From Mycteria americana (taxonomy: Eukaryota > Chordata > Aves > Ciconiiformes > Ciconiidae), in contig NC_134368.1 of NCBI RefSeq assembly GCF_035582795.1, forward strand, positions 31,990,501 to 32,054,500: a stretch of 64,000 nucleotides of DNA, written 5' to 3'. The position numbers and the translations under genes were made by a program. Every line of letters begins with the position of its first letter. Position 1 is the first letter of the stretch. This document shows positions 24,701-35,403 of this stretch, piece after piece. Under the pieces are notes generated by a model, which saw nothing but the letters and a program-made list of their open reading frames with translations, was not told the DNA's origin and did no database searches.

Positions 24701-27700
24701 TACTTCTTTTTAAAAATCTAAGTGAATACAGTACAGTGTATAGAACAAATAAACTCTAAACTGCTGTGCAGTAATACTGTAAGTGAAATGGTATTCAGCA
24801 TGATGATTAGAATGTGTGTAACTGTATTTAAAGGAAAATTAAGGCTTATAGTCAACCTTGTAATAAACATAAGGAGCTTGCCTGTGCTCTTTCATGCATT
24901 GAGACAATTTACATTTTTTTCCCTAGGACTTGTGCTTCTTTTGGTGTACTCTCAGACCTTCCCTAGGGATAAATCAGGGCTGTGTAATGAAGGAGGCTAT
25001 AATCTGTAGGAACCTCTTGTCTTTATTTACAGTGCAGGGAAGGTGCTTAGAGCTAACAAGGCAGGGAACAGTGGGACGAGAGGATGATCTCATTGTTCAG
25101 GCAGTTATGTGCCATCTTGGAAAACGAGGAATTATTACTGCCTCTGCCCAAGTTTTTATATGGTACTAGGAAAGTTGCTTAAGCCTATCTTTTCATAGGT
25201 GGTGGTTGACTTCTGGTTTGCATTTTCTGAGTGTCCCATTAGGAAGTGTCCATCCGACTCTGGGGTCTGATCTGTGAAGTGCTGAGCATTGCAACTAAAG
25301 ACTGTGGATGTTGTACCTTTAGCATATGAAGTATTTGTATAAGTGCTACAAAAATGAATACTACAAAAAATGAATTGAAGATATCTTGATCTTGGCTTTC
25401 AAAATCAGTGAATGATTATGATCTGGATCTTTTTTCATTTTATCTGTGGGATTCTTTTATACCCCTTTGTGTCATAATATGTTCAGATAAATCCTTGTTT
25501 GTGAAGTACTAAGATATATAGCAGAAGTACTACAGAAGTGCTTATAAGGAAAGAAATTATCTTTATACAGAGATTTGAGTAGTGTGTCAGTAAGTCAGCT
25601 GGGACCATACATTCTTCAGTGAAAAGAAAACAAAATACTGGATGAATGTTCATTAAGCGAGTAGCATTCATCTTGTCACATCCAACAAACAGGGCTCCTT
25701 TGGAGGAAAAAAGGTGATAATTTGGCTGTCTTGGTGCATACACCAGGGGAATGAGTTAAGTCTGTCTTAACCTAATCCTCACAACAGTCCTTAAGAACTT
25801 GATTTTACACCTTAATAGTTTACTGTGTATAAGAATTGTTCATCTGTTTCAGGAAAGAGAAAAGGAAACTCCACGGTGTCCTACTAGACTGGCTTTGCCT
25901 GAGCAGCTGCGTCTGAGCACTTCTGCTCCTGGAGACGCTACGCTGAGGGAAGCTGTTATAACTTGTGACCTTCCAGGGACAGCTCTAGGGAATGGGGTGG
26001 GGGCTGAGATCTACGCTACCCAGTGGGAGCTGTACAAGTAACTCCTGACAGCAAGGAAATGGGGATTTCCAGACTCTTTGGGTCCTGCCCCTGATCCTGG
26101 AGGCAACTGTGTTCTGCTGGCACAGCCCTGCTTCTGACCTCTGCTTGTTGGTGGCTTGCTACCTGTCCTCTGCTTCCTTCTCACCACCTTTTCTCACTGA
26201 CATGAGGTTTTCGTTCTCTTGGCTGGTCGATGTTGTCTGTTTTCTTCATACTGTATCATTTCCTAGATAGTTTTGTTGTTTGTCTATTAGAGATTTCATG
26301 CATTCCTCATCTGAAGGCAGCACCTTTTCTTCTTCTCGGAGCTAAAAGTCTGAGATGTGCAGGGGACTCAACTCCACTTTCCGTCATTCATCTTTGTACA
26401 ACAGCAGAAAGTCATGCTCCTACCTTGCCTTCTTTATCGGTCATTAAAAGATTGGTTTCTGTTTCTAATGCTGAAGTCTTCTGTTTTGAGATGTTGAATA
26501 CAGATGCTGACCGTAACTGTGTAATTTGTAAGTAGATCTGAGAAACTTCTTTACATAGTAGACTTGTTCACGTATTGATTAGCTGTTTGTTATGCAGTGA
26601 TGTGAAAGCTGTCATTGACAGTAAACTTTGAAAACAGTTTATAATCCTCTGGACTTAAACTCTTTCGTACTTCCCTCTTTGGATGATGGAGGGGAGAGTG
26701 TAGAGCACAAGCTTGTGAAGCTGAACAAAGGAGTCAGAGTGTTTTAGCTGCTGAAAGCTTTCATTTGCAGTTCATGGTTTTATTTTTCTCTTTCTTTATA
26801 ATTGGGTTGGTGTTCTTCCAGCTGATGCATACTGTGTTTCTCAACAGCTGCCACCTTCCCTCTAGAGGTTGCTTAATTGTTTAAGTACAGTAGAGCGATT
26901 TCTGGATCTATATTTAACAACTTGAAGATGCTTCTTGGTTGAAACATGCCATATGCTCTTGTATTAGTCAGATTTAGATTTAAGTCTGTCTAGCTAGCTG
27001 ACGTACACTGTTACTGGTCTTTAAGGCAGTGATGGATAGCAGAGTAAACAACAGAGAGTATCCTCCATGCTTGACAGTGTGCAACAGGGGAATCAAGGCA
27101 TTGCTCCTTCATGGCAGGAGGTTGTCGTAGGACTAGTGGGTTTTCAACTGTGCTGATATTTCCCTTCTGTTTTTTTTCCTCAGGACCCCTATGGTGTGGC
27201 AGTAGGAGGAACAGTGGGACATTGCCTATGCACTGGTTTAGCAGTTATTGGAGGGAGAATGATAGCACAAAAAATTTCTGTTAGGACTGGTAAGTGAAAA
27301 CTTGCTCCAGCCAAAAAAATGCATTAATGCTGGTAATGTCTGTGGTGTAAATGACTACATGCTTGGGAACAGTGTTTCTCAAAACTTTTGGAAAACCCAA
27401 AAACTTTTTTTTTTTTTTTTGAGTCTGTGTCTTCCATCCCACCTCTCCCTGCCTTCCCCCTGCCCCGTAGTCAGCTCCCCTCGTGTGGGGTGACCCTGCG
27501 CTGTTCCCAGGGCTGCATGTCCCTCCTGCGAGGCAGAGTCCAAGCATGTGTCACCACCCTGGACGGGGTGCTTCTGAAGGGTCTGGCCTTAATTGAACTT
27601 AAGGGTTTACTGACTCTGATTTAAGGAATCAGTATTGTAGCTCCAGGTTTAAATACGGACACAGGTGAAGCACGTTTTGCTTCACTATTAGCTAGCTTGT

Positions 27701-28853
27701 AGGAGACAAGAGGAAGGAAATACAGTATTTTGAGCAGTCGGTATGTATTGTTCAACAGTGGGTAATAGAAATTCTGTTGTAATTCTGAGTGCAGGCCTTC
27801 AGGTGGGCAAGAGAGCTTCATACTTACAAGTTATGCCAGCCATATAAAAGCTTTAAAAGCTACTCTGTGTGTGGCATAAATGTTTTTTTTATTTTATTTT
27901 TTTATCATACCTGCTATCTGTAACAGTAAGTATCAGTAAGGTTACATTGTGGTGTTGGGTTTTGGTTTTTTTCTCCTTAGATTAGGTTGCAGCTTGTTTC
28001 AACTGTCAGTCCTGTGATGTAGTGAGATTTCTTGCTCCCAGGAAGGATTCTGTGAAGCTGCTTCCTGTATTTGTTCTGTAGTTGCAGAGGCTGTCAAAAA
28101 ACATCTTCACTGCAAAAAGTGAAATGTGCATTCTGTCTTGTTTGTTTGCCAAGGAAATTGGTGATGAGGTGATAATCTAAAAATGATTTAACATGCTCCT
28201 CATAAGCTCAACGTGGATCTTTGGCCACAGGAATAGCCTTATGAGGTTAGACTAAAGATCCATCTAGCTCATTAGCTTGTTTAGAGAAGAGTAGGAGAGC
28301 GGTCCAAATACAGTGGTGCTTTCCTGGACTATTGTCCCAGCCTCCAGCAGATTGTGGCCATTGCAAGCAGTTAATGTTTTTGATACTGTCTCTTCAGTAT
28401 AGTTACTTGAACTGTGCAAAAAATGCTAATTAGTATGTCGCTCAACTGATGGCTTGCTCCAGCATGAGAATATTGTATCTTATTTTCCCCCATAGAGCCA
28501 AATACTCAAGAGCAGGTATCAACCTCAGTTTTATACTAGCTTAAAGTAAGAAGAGTAAAACAAAGCTTCCTCCTAAGGACTGGAATATGTTCTTGTAGAT
28601 GCAGTTAGACAATGGGATGGCATATGAGCATCCTGACACTGAGCTAGAAACAATGTCCGCTGTTTGCAGCATAAAATTTAAAGTAAGATTATAAGAAAAA
28701 TAAAATCAGTAATGTGTCATGGAAGATATTTAACTTTCAGTATCTAATTTCTTTTTGGTTTGTTTTTTCTTTTCAGTGACAATCATAGGAGGCATTGTCT
28801 TCTTAGCATTTGCATTTTCTGCACTATTTATAAGTCCAGACTCTGGTTTTTAA
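18574..28853 (+). CDS. TMEM165: TMEM165, Golgi Mn/Ca-H antiporter (whole gene, six exons)
   Basis: UPF0016/GDT1 family membrane protein of the Golgi. It exchanges protons for manganese or calcium and supports Mn-dependent glycosyltransferases; loss in humans causes a congenital disorder of glycosylation. Six coding exons (18574-18738, 20228-20453, 23091-23266, 24131-24313, 27184-27289, 28777-28853) give 310 residues, against 324 in human. A signal-like hydrophobic stretch lies at residues 13-32. The two family signatures are present: ELGDKT at 94-99 and EWGDRS at 234-239, whose acidic residues are thought to bind the cation. The YNRL trafficking motif, at human 124-127, is at 110-113. Between the halves is an acidic/lysine loop (DEGQEELEEVQ, KKKDEE). 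The C-terminus is LFISPDSGF as in human. Only the N-terminal 55 residues diverge strongly. All introns are GT-AG. Confidence 0.98.
18739..20227 (+). other. TMEM165 intron 1
   Basis: A 1.5-kb intron. Its first 170 bases are CpG island; a near-perfect palindrome follows at 18915-19005, described separately. The rest is ordinary AT-rich sequence with a short partial self-duplication near 19300-19430 (CAGCACT, CTAAA and GGGAAGTCACC appear twice). Confidence 0.8.
18915..19005. repeat. near-perfect inverted repeat with 2-base centre
   Basis: Left arm 18915-18960, right arm 18963-19005, separated only by GG at 18961-18962. The inner 35 bases pair perfectly. A three-base difference follows (GAG present only in the left arm), then eight more pairs (AATTTAGG). 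As RNA this would fold into a stem of about 43 base pairs within the TMEM165 transcript. No terminal repeats of a known transposon were recognised. Confidence 0.95.
20228..20453 (+). CDS. TMEM165: TMEM165 coding exon 2
   Basis: Acceptor TTTACAG, donor CAG|GTTAGC. Encodes residues 56-130 plus the first base of Val131. It contains the NLGFIHAFVAAISVIIVSELGDKTF helix with the first cation-binding signature, then MRYNRLTVLAGAMLALGLMTCLS, identical to the human sequence from memory. Confidence 0.97.
20454..23090 (+). other. TMEM165 intron 2
   Basis: A 2.6-kb intron with a C/T-rich low-complexity block at about 21570-21640 and an A/C-rich block (CAAA repeats) near 22910-22965. No gene or clear transposon was recognised. 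Confidence 0.8.
23091..23266 (+). CDS. TMEM165: TMEM165 coding exon 3
   Basis: Acceptor TTTTCAG, donor GAA|GTAAGT. Encodes VLFGYATTVIPRVYTYYVST, FAIFGIRMLREGLKMSPDEG and the acidic linker ending KKKDEE. Confidence 0.97.
23498..23520. repeat. T23 homopolymer
   Basis: Uninterrupted T run in TMEM165 intron 3. A C run of about 12 lies near 23681-23692. Both are likely length-variable. Confidence 0.85.
23868..23935. repeat. 17-bp TG-rich tandem repeat
   Basis: TTATAT followed by a (GT)n tail repeats with a 17-base period starting at 23868, 23885, 23902 and 23919 in TMEM165 intron 3. It is a microsatellite that has become a higher-order minisatellite. Confidence 0.88.
24131..24313 (+). CDS. TMEM165: TMEM165 coding exon 4
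   Basis: Acceptor TTCACAG, donor GAG|GTGAGT, phase 0 on both sides. Encodes residues 190-250 with the second signature EWGDRSQLTTIVLAARE. The first part (QRTKLLNGPGDVE) is the cytosolic loop. Confidence 0.97.
24314..27183 (+). other. TMEM165 intron 4
   Basis: A 2.9-kb intron with a short open frame at 25799-26041 that has no splice-site pairing or recognised homology. Otherwise unremarkable. Confidence 0.75.
27184..27289 (+). CDS. TMEM165: TMEM165 coding exon 5
   Basis: Acceptor CCTCAG, donor ACTG|GTAAGT. Encodes DPYGVAVGGTVGHCLCTGLAVIGG and AQKISVRT, which matches the human order residue for residue as far as recalled. Confidence 0.97.
27290..28776 (+). other. TMEM165 intron 5
   Basis: A 1.5-kb intron with a T run near 27405-27420, a CR1 fragment at about 28228-28345, and T-rich tracts near 27885-27905. 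No exon is supported. Confidence 0.75.
28228..28345 (-). mobile_element. old CR1 LINE 3'-end fragment (reverse orientation)
   Basis: The stretch AATAGCC...TTAGACTAAAGATCCATCTAG resembles the reverse complement of the CR1 3' tail (..CTAGATGGACC-TTGGTCTGACCCAGTATGGC..). The match is diverged and short, so its left and right limits are approximate. It is a 5'-truncated, decayed LINE piece in TMEM165 intron 5. Confidence 0.65.
28777..28853 (+). CDS. TMEM165: TMEM165 coding exon 6 and stop
   Basis: Acceptor TTTTCAG. Completes Val286 and encodes the last membrane helix (TIIGGIVFLAFAFSALFI) and the SPDSGF end, with TAA at 28851-28853. Confidence 0.97.
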
Positions 28854-29565
28854 AATTTTTCATCACTGCAGAAGAACAAGGATTGGAAGCATCAAGCAGC
28901 TATCCTTGCACATTTTTGTATATAATGTACAGAATTATAGATAAAGAAGCACTGAAGATGAGACACTGAACTTTTTATAGCAAATGATTCATGGGACTGA
29001 CACATTTATGGACAGCTTCTGCAGTGGAGATCTGCTTATTGTCTGGTTTGTTTACTCTGTGGTGCCTGCTCCCTTGGTGGGATTTCCGTGGTTTTCTTGC
29101 TTGCTGGGCCTGGCTCGGCTGAGTTCTGAGGATCTACTCTCATAAGTATTGAGGCTTCCTCTTTTCTTCCTCTGTTACACATGGCCACCTTTCCTGTCTC
29201 TTCAAGAGCTGATTCTTAAGGCTTCTGGAAGCAGACTGTGTCTTGTTCCATGTTGCTCAACAGACGGCGTTAAGGAGAACACTGCTGGCTCCCACCTCCA
29301 AGGACTTCGGTTCCAGGGTGCCCCCGAGGCTGGGTAATCTAAGCAACAAGAAACCTGGGGGCAGTTCCTATGCCATTGAGTGGCTGAGCCACCGGCAGAG
29401 AATTTTATAAATTTAATTTAGAGGGAAAACTTCTTAATCAGGGATTTTTATCAGGAAATTGATCTGTGGTGATTAACAACCTACCATGTTCAATATGCAA
29501 TCTGTCTGGAGCTAGTATTATTTGACTTTTTTTTAAATTTTGAAATATTAAAGTATATGAAAAGT

Positions 29566-29571
29566 AATAAA
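29566..29571 (+). terminator. TMEM165: candidate poly(A) signal 1 of TMEM165
   Basis: Canonical AATAAA within the probable 3' UTR. Confidence 0.5.
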
Positions 29572-29684
29572 ATGGTCCAACTTAACAATGTTCCATTCCC
29601 AGGGTTGAACAGTAATGGAATTCTTAGATTTAGATGTGTTCCTATTTTCTTTTTAGAAATAGAAATGTAATCTGGAAGAGTATT

Positions 29685-29690
29685 AATAAA
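29685..29690 (+). terminator. TMEM165: candidate poly(A) signal 2 of TMEM165
   Basis: Second canonical AATAAA, 119 bases further on, with T-rich and GT-containing sequence downstream. Confidence 0.5.
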
Positions 29691-30781
29691 ACATAGTGTC
29701 TCCATTTGAGTTGTTTTCAGTATTGTTTTGGATGGTTCCCATAATTCCTGCCCCAAAGGTTTACCTAGTGATTATGTACTTAAGGTGAGGAAAGTTTACT
29801 AAATTTATTTTGGATACTGTTATAAATGCCAGTTACACAGACTTTGAAAATGTTGACCACTGGAGATATGTGGGTTGCTGAAATACATGCTTTTCTCTGC
29901 TCTTCAGTGATGCTTTGGATTCTGAGCTAATGGCTTGAATAACCCACTGAGATCTGCTCAGGAGCAGTCTTGTAAAACAGAAGATACGGTTTCTAATATT
30001 GTGAATCTGCCTCATTAAAGCTAAAGCAAAACAGAGCATTACAAATGTGACCATTCCATTTGTAGCTCGCAAACAGAGCAGTCCCTAATCCTCCTCTTAG
30101 GTTTCTCTGCCCAGAAAACCCCTTAATGCCACACTTCTCAAACTCTTAAGACCGCAGCAGCGCAACGCCTGTCATGCGCAGTGGTATGAAAACAGGCTAC
30201 AGTTTCAGGCTCCGGGTCTAAAGGTTCATGTCTTGGCCTGAAGGAAGGGTGCTGCTGGCAGTCCTACCGCTAATTACTAGGTGAGGCACTGTGTTGGTTT
30301 GGTGTTGTGGTTTTGGGGTTGGTTTTTTTTCTTGTTTGATTTTTTCTTTTGAACCAAACATTGTAGCCAAAACCTGCAGCCTCTTCTTTCCCACAGCTGG
30401 AAACACACACTCTGTCCGTGGCGTGTTTCAACTCCTGTGTGGAGGGGATTTGTAGCAGAGGTCATGTTAAAACAGGGCAGGAACAGGGAACCCAAAATAG
30501 GGAAGAGCCTCAACTTTTAACTGTTTACTGGACAACTGCTTGTTGTATTAATCAGAAGTGGTGCTGCTGGGCTACAGTATGTTCATACGGATGTGTCCTG
30601 GGTAAAGCGACTGTGGTGCCATGGTTCATCCTGCTGAAAATTCTTGCTCAAAATCAAGAAAGCCAAACCAGTTGGCTGTGCTCTAATGTAGAAGCTTTCC
30701 AAACTGTATATGCGCTGCTTAAAGCTGTTTTGATATGAAAACAATTAGGATCAACTGAAAGACGAAGCTATTTAATGTGGT

Positions 30782-30853
30782 GTTTGTAGAGGTAAGTGTG
30801 AAGTTGCAGAACAAATCTCTGCAACTTCCACACTTACATTTTGCTATTACAAA
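30782..30853. repeat. imperfect hairpin, 19-bp upper stem, 7-base loop
   Basis: Upper stem 30792-30810 with 30818-30837, with one bulged base and loop 30811-30817. After an asymmetric internal loop, GTTTGTA (30782-30788) can pair again with TACAAAC (30847-30853). The overall length of about 72 bases is in the range of a microRNA precursor, but the internal loop is large. No known microRNA was recognised. Confidence 0.7.
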
Positions 30854-31435
30854 CTTACACATGATGCTAAATACTGCTTTTGACCAGTCATGGCAATGCA
30901 TTTGGCTGCTCTCTAATGCTAGCTAGGCAGGTAGGAGTGAGTTTGAATAGTGGTCTTTTCTTTTTTTTTTTTTTTTTTTTTAAAGCACAAATGTTGTCTT
31001 ATCCTTGGAAATCTTATAAAATCAGATAGCTCATTAATTTTTAGTAAAAGCTTTGAAAGGTGCTTTAGTAGTTGCTTCTAATTACAGTGATTTAATGTTG
31101 TCAAGTGCCTGCTGGAATTTTTCACAATTTAAAGAATCTAGTTGGGATGTAACCGAAGCCTGGTGGAGGTGATGGAGGACGACACTGATGTATTTTTAGC
31201 AGCACTGTGGCTGCTGCGCTGTCTCTAGCACAAATGGTGTCCTTCCACAGCGTCTCAAAGCACTCGCACCCGGCCATCTCTTGCCTGTGGGCTGGTCGGG
31301 ATTTTAGCAGCTTTCATCATACTTCTTTCTTCATCTCTAGTGCATAGCCATCGGAGAGGTGTGTGGCACTGTTCTGTCTCGAAATACCTGGATACTTGAG
31401 ATATAGGTAATACCTTAAGGAGTGTGTGCATGCAC

Positions 31436-31462
31436 ATATATATATATATATATGTGTGTGTG
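31436..31462. repeat. (TA)n(TG)n microsatellite
   Basis: Alternating TA followed directly by alternating TG; simple and likely variable. Confidence 0.85.
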
Positions 31463-34400
31463 TGGCTTACTCTTTAGGGACAAAAACTTCCAGATTTTGT
31501 TAAAGCCTTTCCTTTGCCTATGCTTTCCTTAAAGTAGTGGGTCTTAATTGACGAGGTAGGTATGTTGTTGGTAAGATGAAGTCTGCTTACTAGAGCTAAA
31601 ATGTTCTGGGAGAATACGTGAGCTGGGTCACTGGCCCCTGGGCTCAAACACCCAGTGCGGGAGATGTTGAAGGCAGAACATGGGAAGATCTGGACTGATG
31701 CTGCAGTGACTTGCGATGCCCTCTGAATTCAGAGGGCGAGGAGCCGAAAGCTAGCGTTTTGATGCTTGAGATACTGATGCATGTGAGCAAGAATTCATTC
31801 CCTGCCCCTCCTTTCCCCACCCGGTGCCCAAAGTGGAAGTTACTCACCTCTTAGTGAAAGAAACTCTCTCTCTCTACTTCTCCTTATGTCAAGAGATAAA
31901 GTAGGAACCATGGGGCATGTCTTTCTGATTGAATGCGCTGTGCAGTTCAGGAGGCTCATGTGTTGTACCTTCATCTAACTTCCTCCTTCAAGATCCTCAA
32001 TGAGCTGAAAAGTGTTTTAACAGTGGAGCTGGGCGTATGGGAATGGATAATTTTCTTTTTAGCAGCTAGCTGTAGCACTGGCTTCCTCTCTTCCGAGATA
32101 CTGTCCTGACAAGTTATTTACCAACTTCCAGGAGTGTTAAGCCTGTGCATTGAAGCACCAAGGCTGAGCAGAGTATGTGGATGACCAGATCGGGGGCGGA
32201 TGTGACGTTACAGGGATGCTCAAGCTATGAAATTGTAGCCAAGCGCTTGGGGAGGGTGATTTAGTGCTTTTGGCCACATCAGCTTGCTCATGGGGAAGAA
32301 ATACAACCACAGCTGCAGTTGAGTCCTGCAGTGGCAGTGTTTGAGCTGCTCTCAGGTAGGAGGAGCATTTGCGGGGCTGGGAATTGCAGAATCTCAAGTT
32401 TCAGGATGGCAGAGCAGGCTCGATGCTGTACTGGTTGGGAAACATGTCCCATATGGCTTTGTAAGTGCTTCTGTCCTGAGCATTAAGTGTAGCCGCTTCC
32501 TAGATGGTGGTACTTTTGGGGAAGGAGCTGGTTGGTATATTAGCCAGCCAAGGCCCAGCTTTTCAGCAACAAGATACAGAAAAAGTTTAAATAACCGCAC
32601 TCTTTCCCTTTTAAATGGAGGTAAGTTTGGGGGTTGCCTTGCATTTTAGAGTGTGAAAGAAACACTTAAGGTAACTGCCTGAAGTTTTAATTGTCACAGT
32701 CCTGTGCAGTTTCTTGTTCTTTTGTAGCTGGAGAATGTGAAATCCAGCGAGTGAGCGTTGCAGTGTTGAAGGGAAGGCTCTGCAAATTGTTACCCCTGCA
32801 ACATGGGAGATGATGGGCAACTGTCTGCCGCAGGGTTCCCATCCGTCTTGCAGCTCTCCCTGCTGGGGTGAGATGCGTTAGCAGCTGCAGCCGATTTCAG
32901 TGTCGCTGCCAAAGGGACCTCTAAAGCAGGAACGTGCATCTCTGCATGTGCACACAAGAGAGGTTTAAAAGTGCATGTCACCTGGAACTGCTCGTTTCCA
33001 GGCTTAAGCAACAGGAACAAAATAGAGATGGTGACAGTCCTACTGGGATGAAAAAAATCTCGCATCAACTGACATGTTTAAAATGAGAAAGATCTTGTGC
33101 TTGTTATTTTTGAAGGTGCCTATTCCCAAGCCTTGGGTAAAGCCTGTCGCATTACACCGTACGTGGCAAAGTGCAATAAGCAAAGATTAAGGCAGACTTG
33201 TAATTTCCATCCTGCCAGGACAAAGTTTTTCAAAGGAAACCTACTGAACCCTGGTACAGGTCCAGTTCACAAGCAAGCCTGTTTGTTCCTTCTAGGGCAA
33301 TGCAACCAGGTATGTATACGCTGGGCTGGTGCTCGGGCTTGCTGTTTTGCAATACAATAGTCAGATACCAAGTCTGGAAACTTGAAAGTTAGTAAGCGGC
33401 TCTATTCACCGAGTGCTGCAAGAGGCAGCCTGCTGCTGTACAGGCTTCCCCTCGCCTCAGCTGCAGCTCCAGCTCAGGGCAAGCTGCGCGGCAGCTGGAA
33501 CGCTGCCACCGTCTTCACGTGAGTGGTTTTACAACACATTTCTAGAAAGGGGTTGGTGGTTGAGCCTACCTACGTGTTAGTTTCAGATTTTGTATATTAA
33601 AAAAAAAAATCTCTGATCTTGAATTAAGAGGATCAGGCAGTTTCATCCTAATATAACCCAGAATTATCCTTAATTTCCAGAGACGTGGAAGTAACGATGT
33701 AGTGGCACTTGCTGTACTGACATGGCATTTTTTCCACAGATGACCTCGTACAGCCCCTGAAGTCAGCACCCTTGGCGAGTTACAGCTATAGGCTGTTGGT
33801 AACGTAGATACAGGTTACATTTAACCTGTAACATTTCCCATCTGTATGTGGCTTGTACTACAGATCTGTGTTTCTTCTGGAGTATTTGAGTTTGCTTCCC
33901 AAGTGAAAATATAGTTGCCAAAGGGTCCGACAGTGATGGAGACCATGTGCTACAAAGGATGCTAGTAAGACCATGGAAATTTTTGTTCTTATTATATGTT
34001 ACGCTCAAACAGCTGAAATCTTCTGGAGTTTATATCACTAATGCCCAAGACTCAGAAGTGCGACTAACCTTTGGATTGCTAATCTTTACAAGTACTTAAC
34101 AGTTGCATTCTCATATAAGCATGGTTTTTGTTTCTAAGTTTGCACGACAGCAAAATGCCATTGAACAGCCTTGCTTCAGGTGTGGCAGCAGTTATTACAG
34201 CTCTTCTTCTTGGTAAGTTTACGGAAAAATATATTGATATTTCCAAAGTTCAATTTTAAGAAAACTGATAATCTTGCTTGCTACATGCTATCGGTCTTAT
34301 CGCTGGTGGGTGTTGACAGTTTTTAATGACAACTACAGCACTTCTATAGCTAATTTTGTTTTGACTCCTGCGGCACAGGGGGTTTATGGCATCTAGAAGT

Positions 34401-35403
34401 CATATACAACTTGCACAAGTATTATTTAATTCCCAAAGGCGAACGATCAGTATCTTCGCATGGGCGTCTAGTGTGATACTACGGAAAGAAAAGAACTGCA
34501 GACTGTAAAAACGGCTAAGCATATTTATAATTTTCTCCAGGCATTCAGCTTCAATTACAGGATTTCCTTCCCTCCCACCTTTCCTCAAACACTTAATTTC
34601 AAATTATTAAATGCTTATTATTGATGTTCACACTTTGATCAGTGCCAAAGGATGAGGGAGGAAGGATTAGAGCACCCTGACAGGTTACATGCTATCACAC
34701 AGCTCTTCAAAGCAATGCTCTAAATGAGTTGTGCTCTCAGCTAAACACAAGTCTCTGCTTCCTTTTCCTGTGGCAGAGCCGACATTTCAGATCATCTCTA
34801 TTCCTTTAAAATATTTTTCTTTGACAGTTCAGCAGCAGTGGAAATACCCAGGGAGGGGAGTTGAAAGAATTAAAGGAGGGTGTTTTGCCCATGCCAGAAT
34901 GTGAGGGAAGGGCTATGCTCGATGAAGCCTCCCGTGCACATGCATACACCCTGCAGTGCTGCCCCATCATTTGGAGAGAGCAGGGACTGTACACGTGAAG
35001 ATACAAAAGTAGCTTTAAGTTGTGCGCATTCAAACAAGTGCTGCGTGAGTAAATTCCAAGGCAGTAATGTAAATACACAAATCAAAGGTCTCTAGCCTTT
35101 AGAGTGGGGCATCAATTTATAAAGAGATACAGAGAGAAGACAAGGAAAAAAAATACAGTATGCATTTTTACTGAAATCTCACAAGTCATTTGTCTGGGTA
35201 GGGGGAGAAGATAAGATCGACATCAAGTAATGTCTCGCAAGTCGGTTCTGTGGGTGGGGGAGAGAGAGTGCCTTTGTTACAGTTGTGGGAAGGGTAAGAG
35301 AGTGCTTCACTGTGAAACTTGGATAAAATTGACATCAAGCAACTCAGGAAAAAAAACTTCTAGAACCTTAGAAGCTACAAAAAGCAAAATTTTAAATGAG
35401 TTA

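Larger units (their letters stand above)
28854..29700 (+). other. TMEM165: TMEM165 3' UTR (likely extent)
   Basis: AATAAA signals lie at 29566-29571 and 29685-29690, each in AT-rich context. The first lies about 710 bases and the second about 830 bases past the stop. Open frames inside are short and unsupported. Confidence 0.6.
29701..35400. other. convergent intergenic region between TMEM165 and CLOCK
   Basis: No protein-coding gene recognised. Contents: an imperfect hairpin at 30782-30853, a T21 run at 30961-30981, a TA/TG microsatellite near 31436-31462, and two exon-like open frames with a good donor but no acceptor or homology (ending near 33309 and at 34211). It may contain extended 3' UTR of either gene. 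Confidence 0.6.

Noticed and set aside
25799-26041. 80-residue frame in TMEM165 intron 4, as a possible extra exon
   Set aside because: Exons 4 and 5 join in frame without it, and no family match or clear acceptor-donor pair was found.
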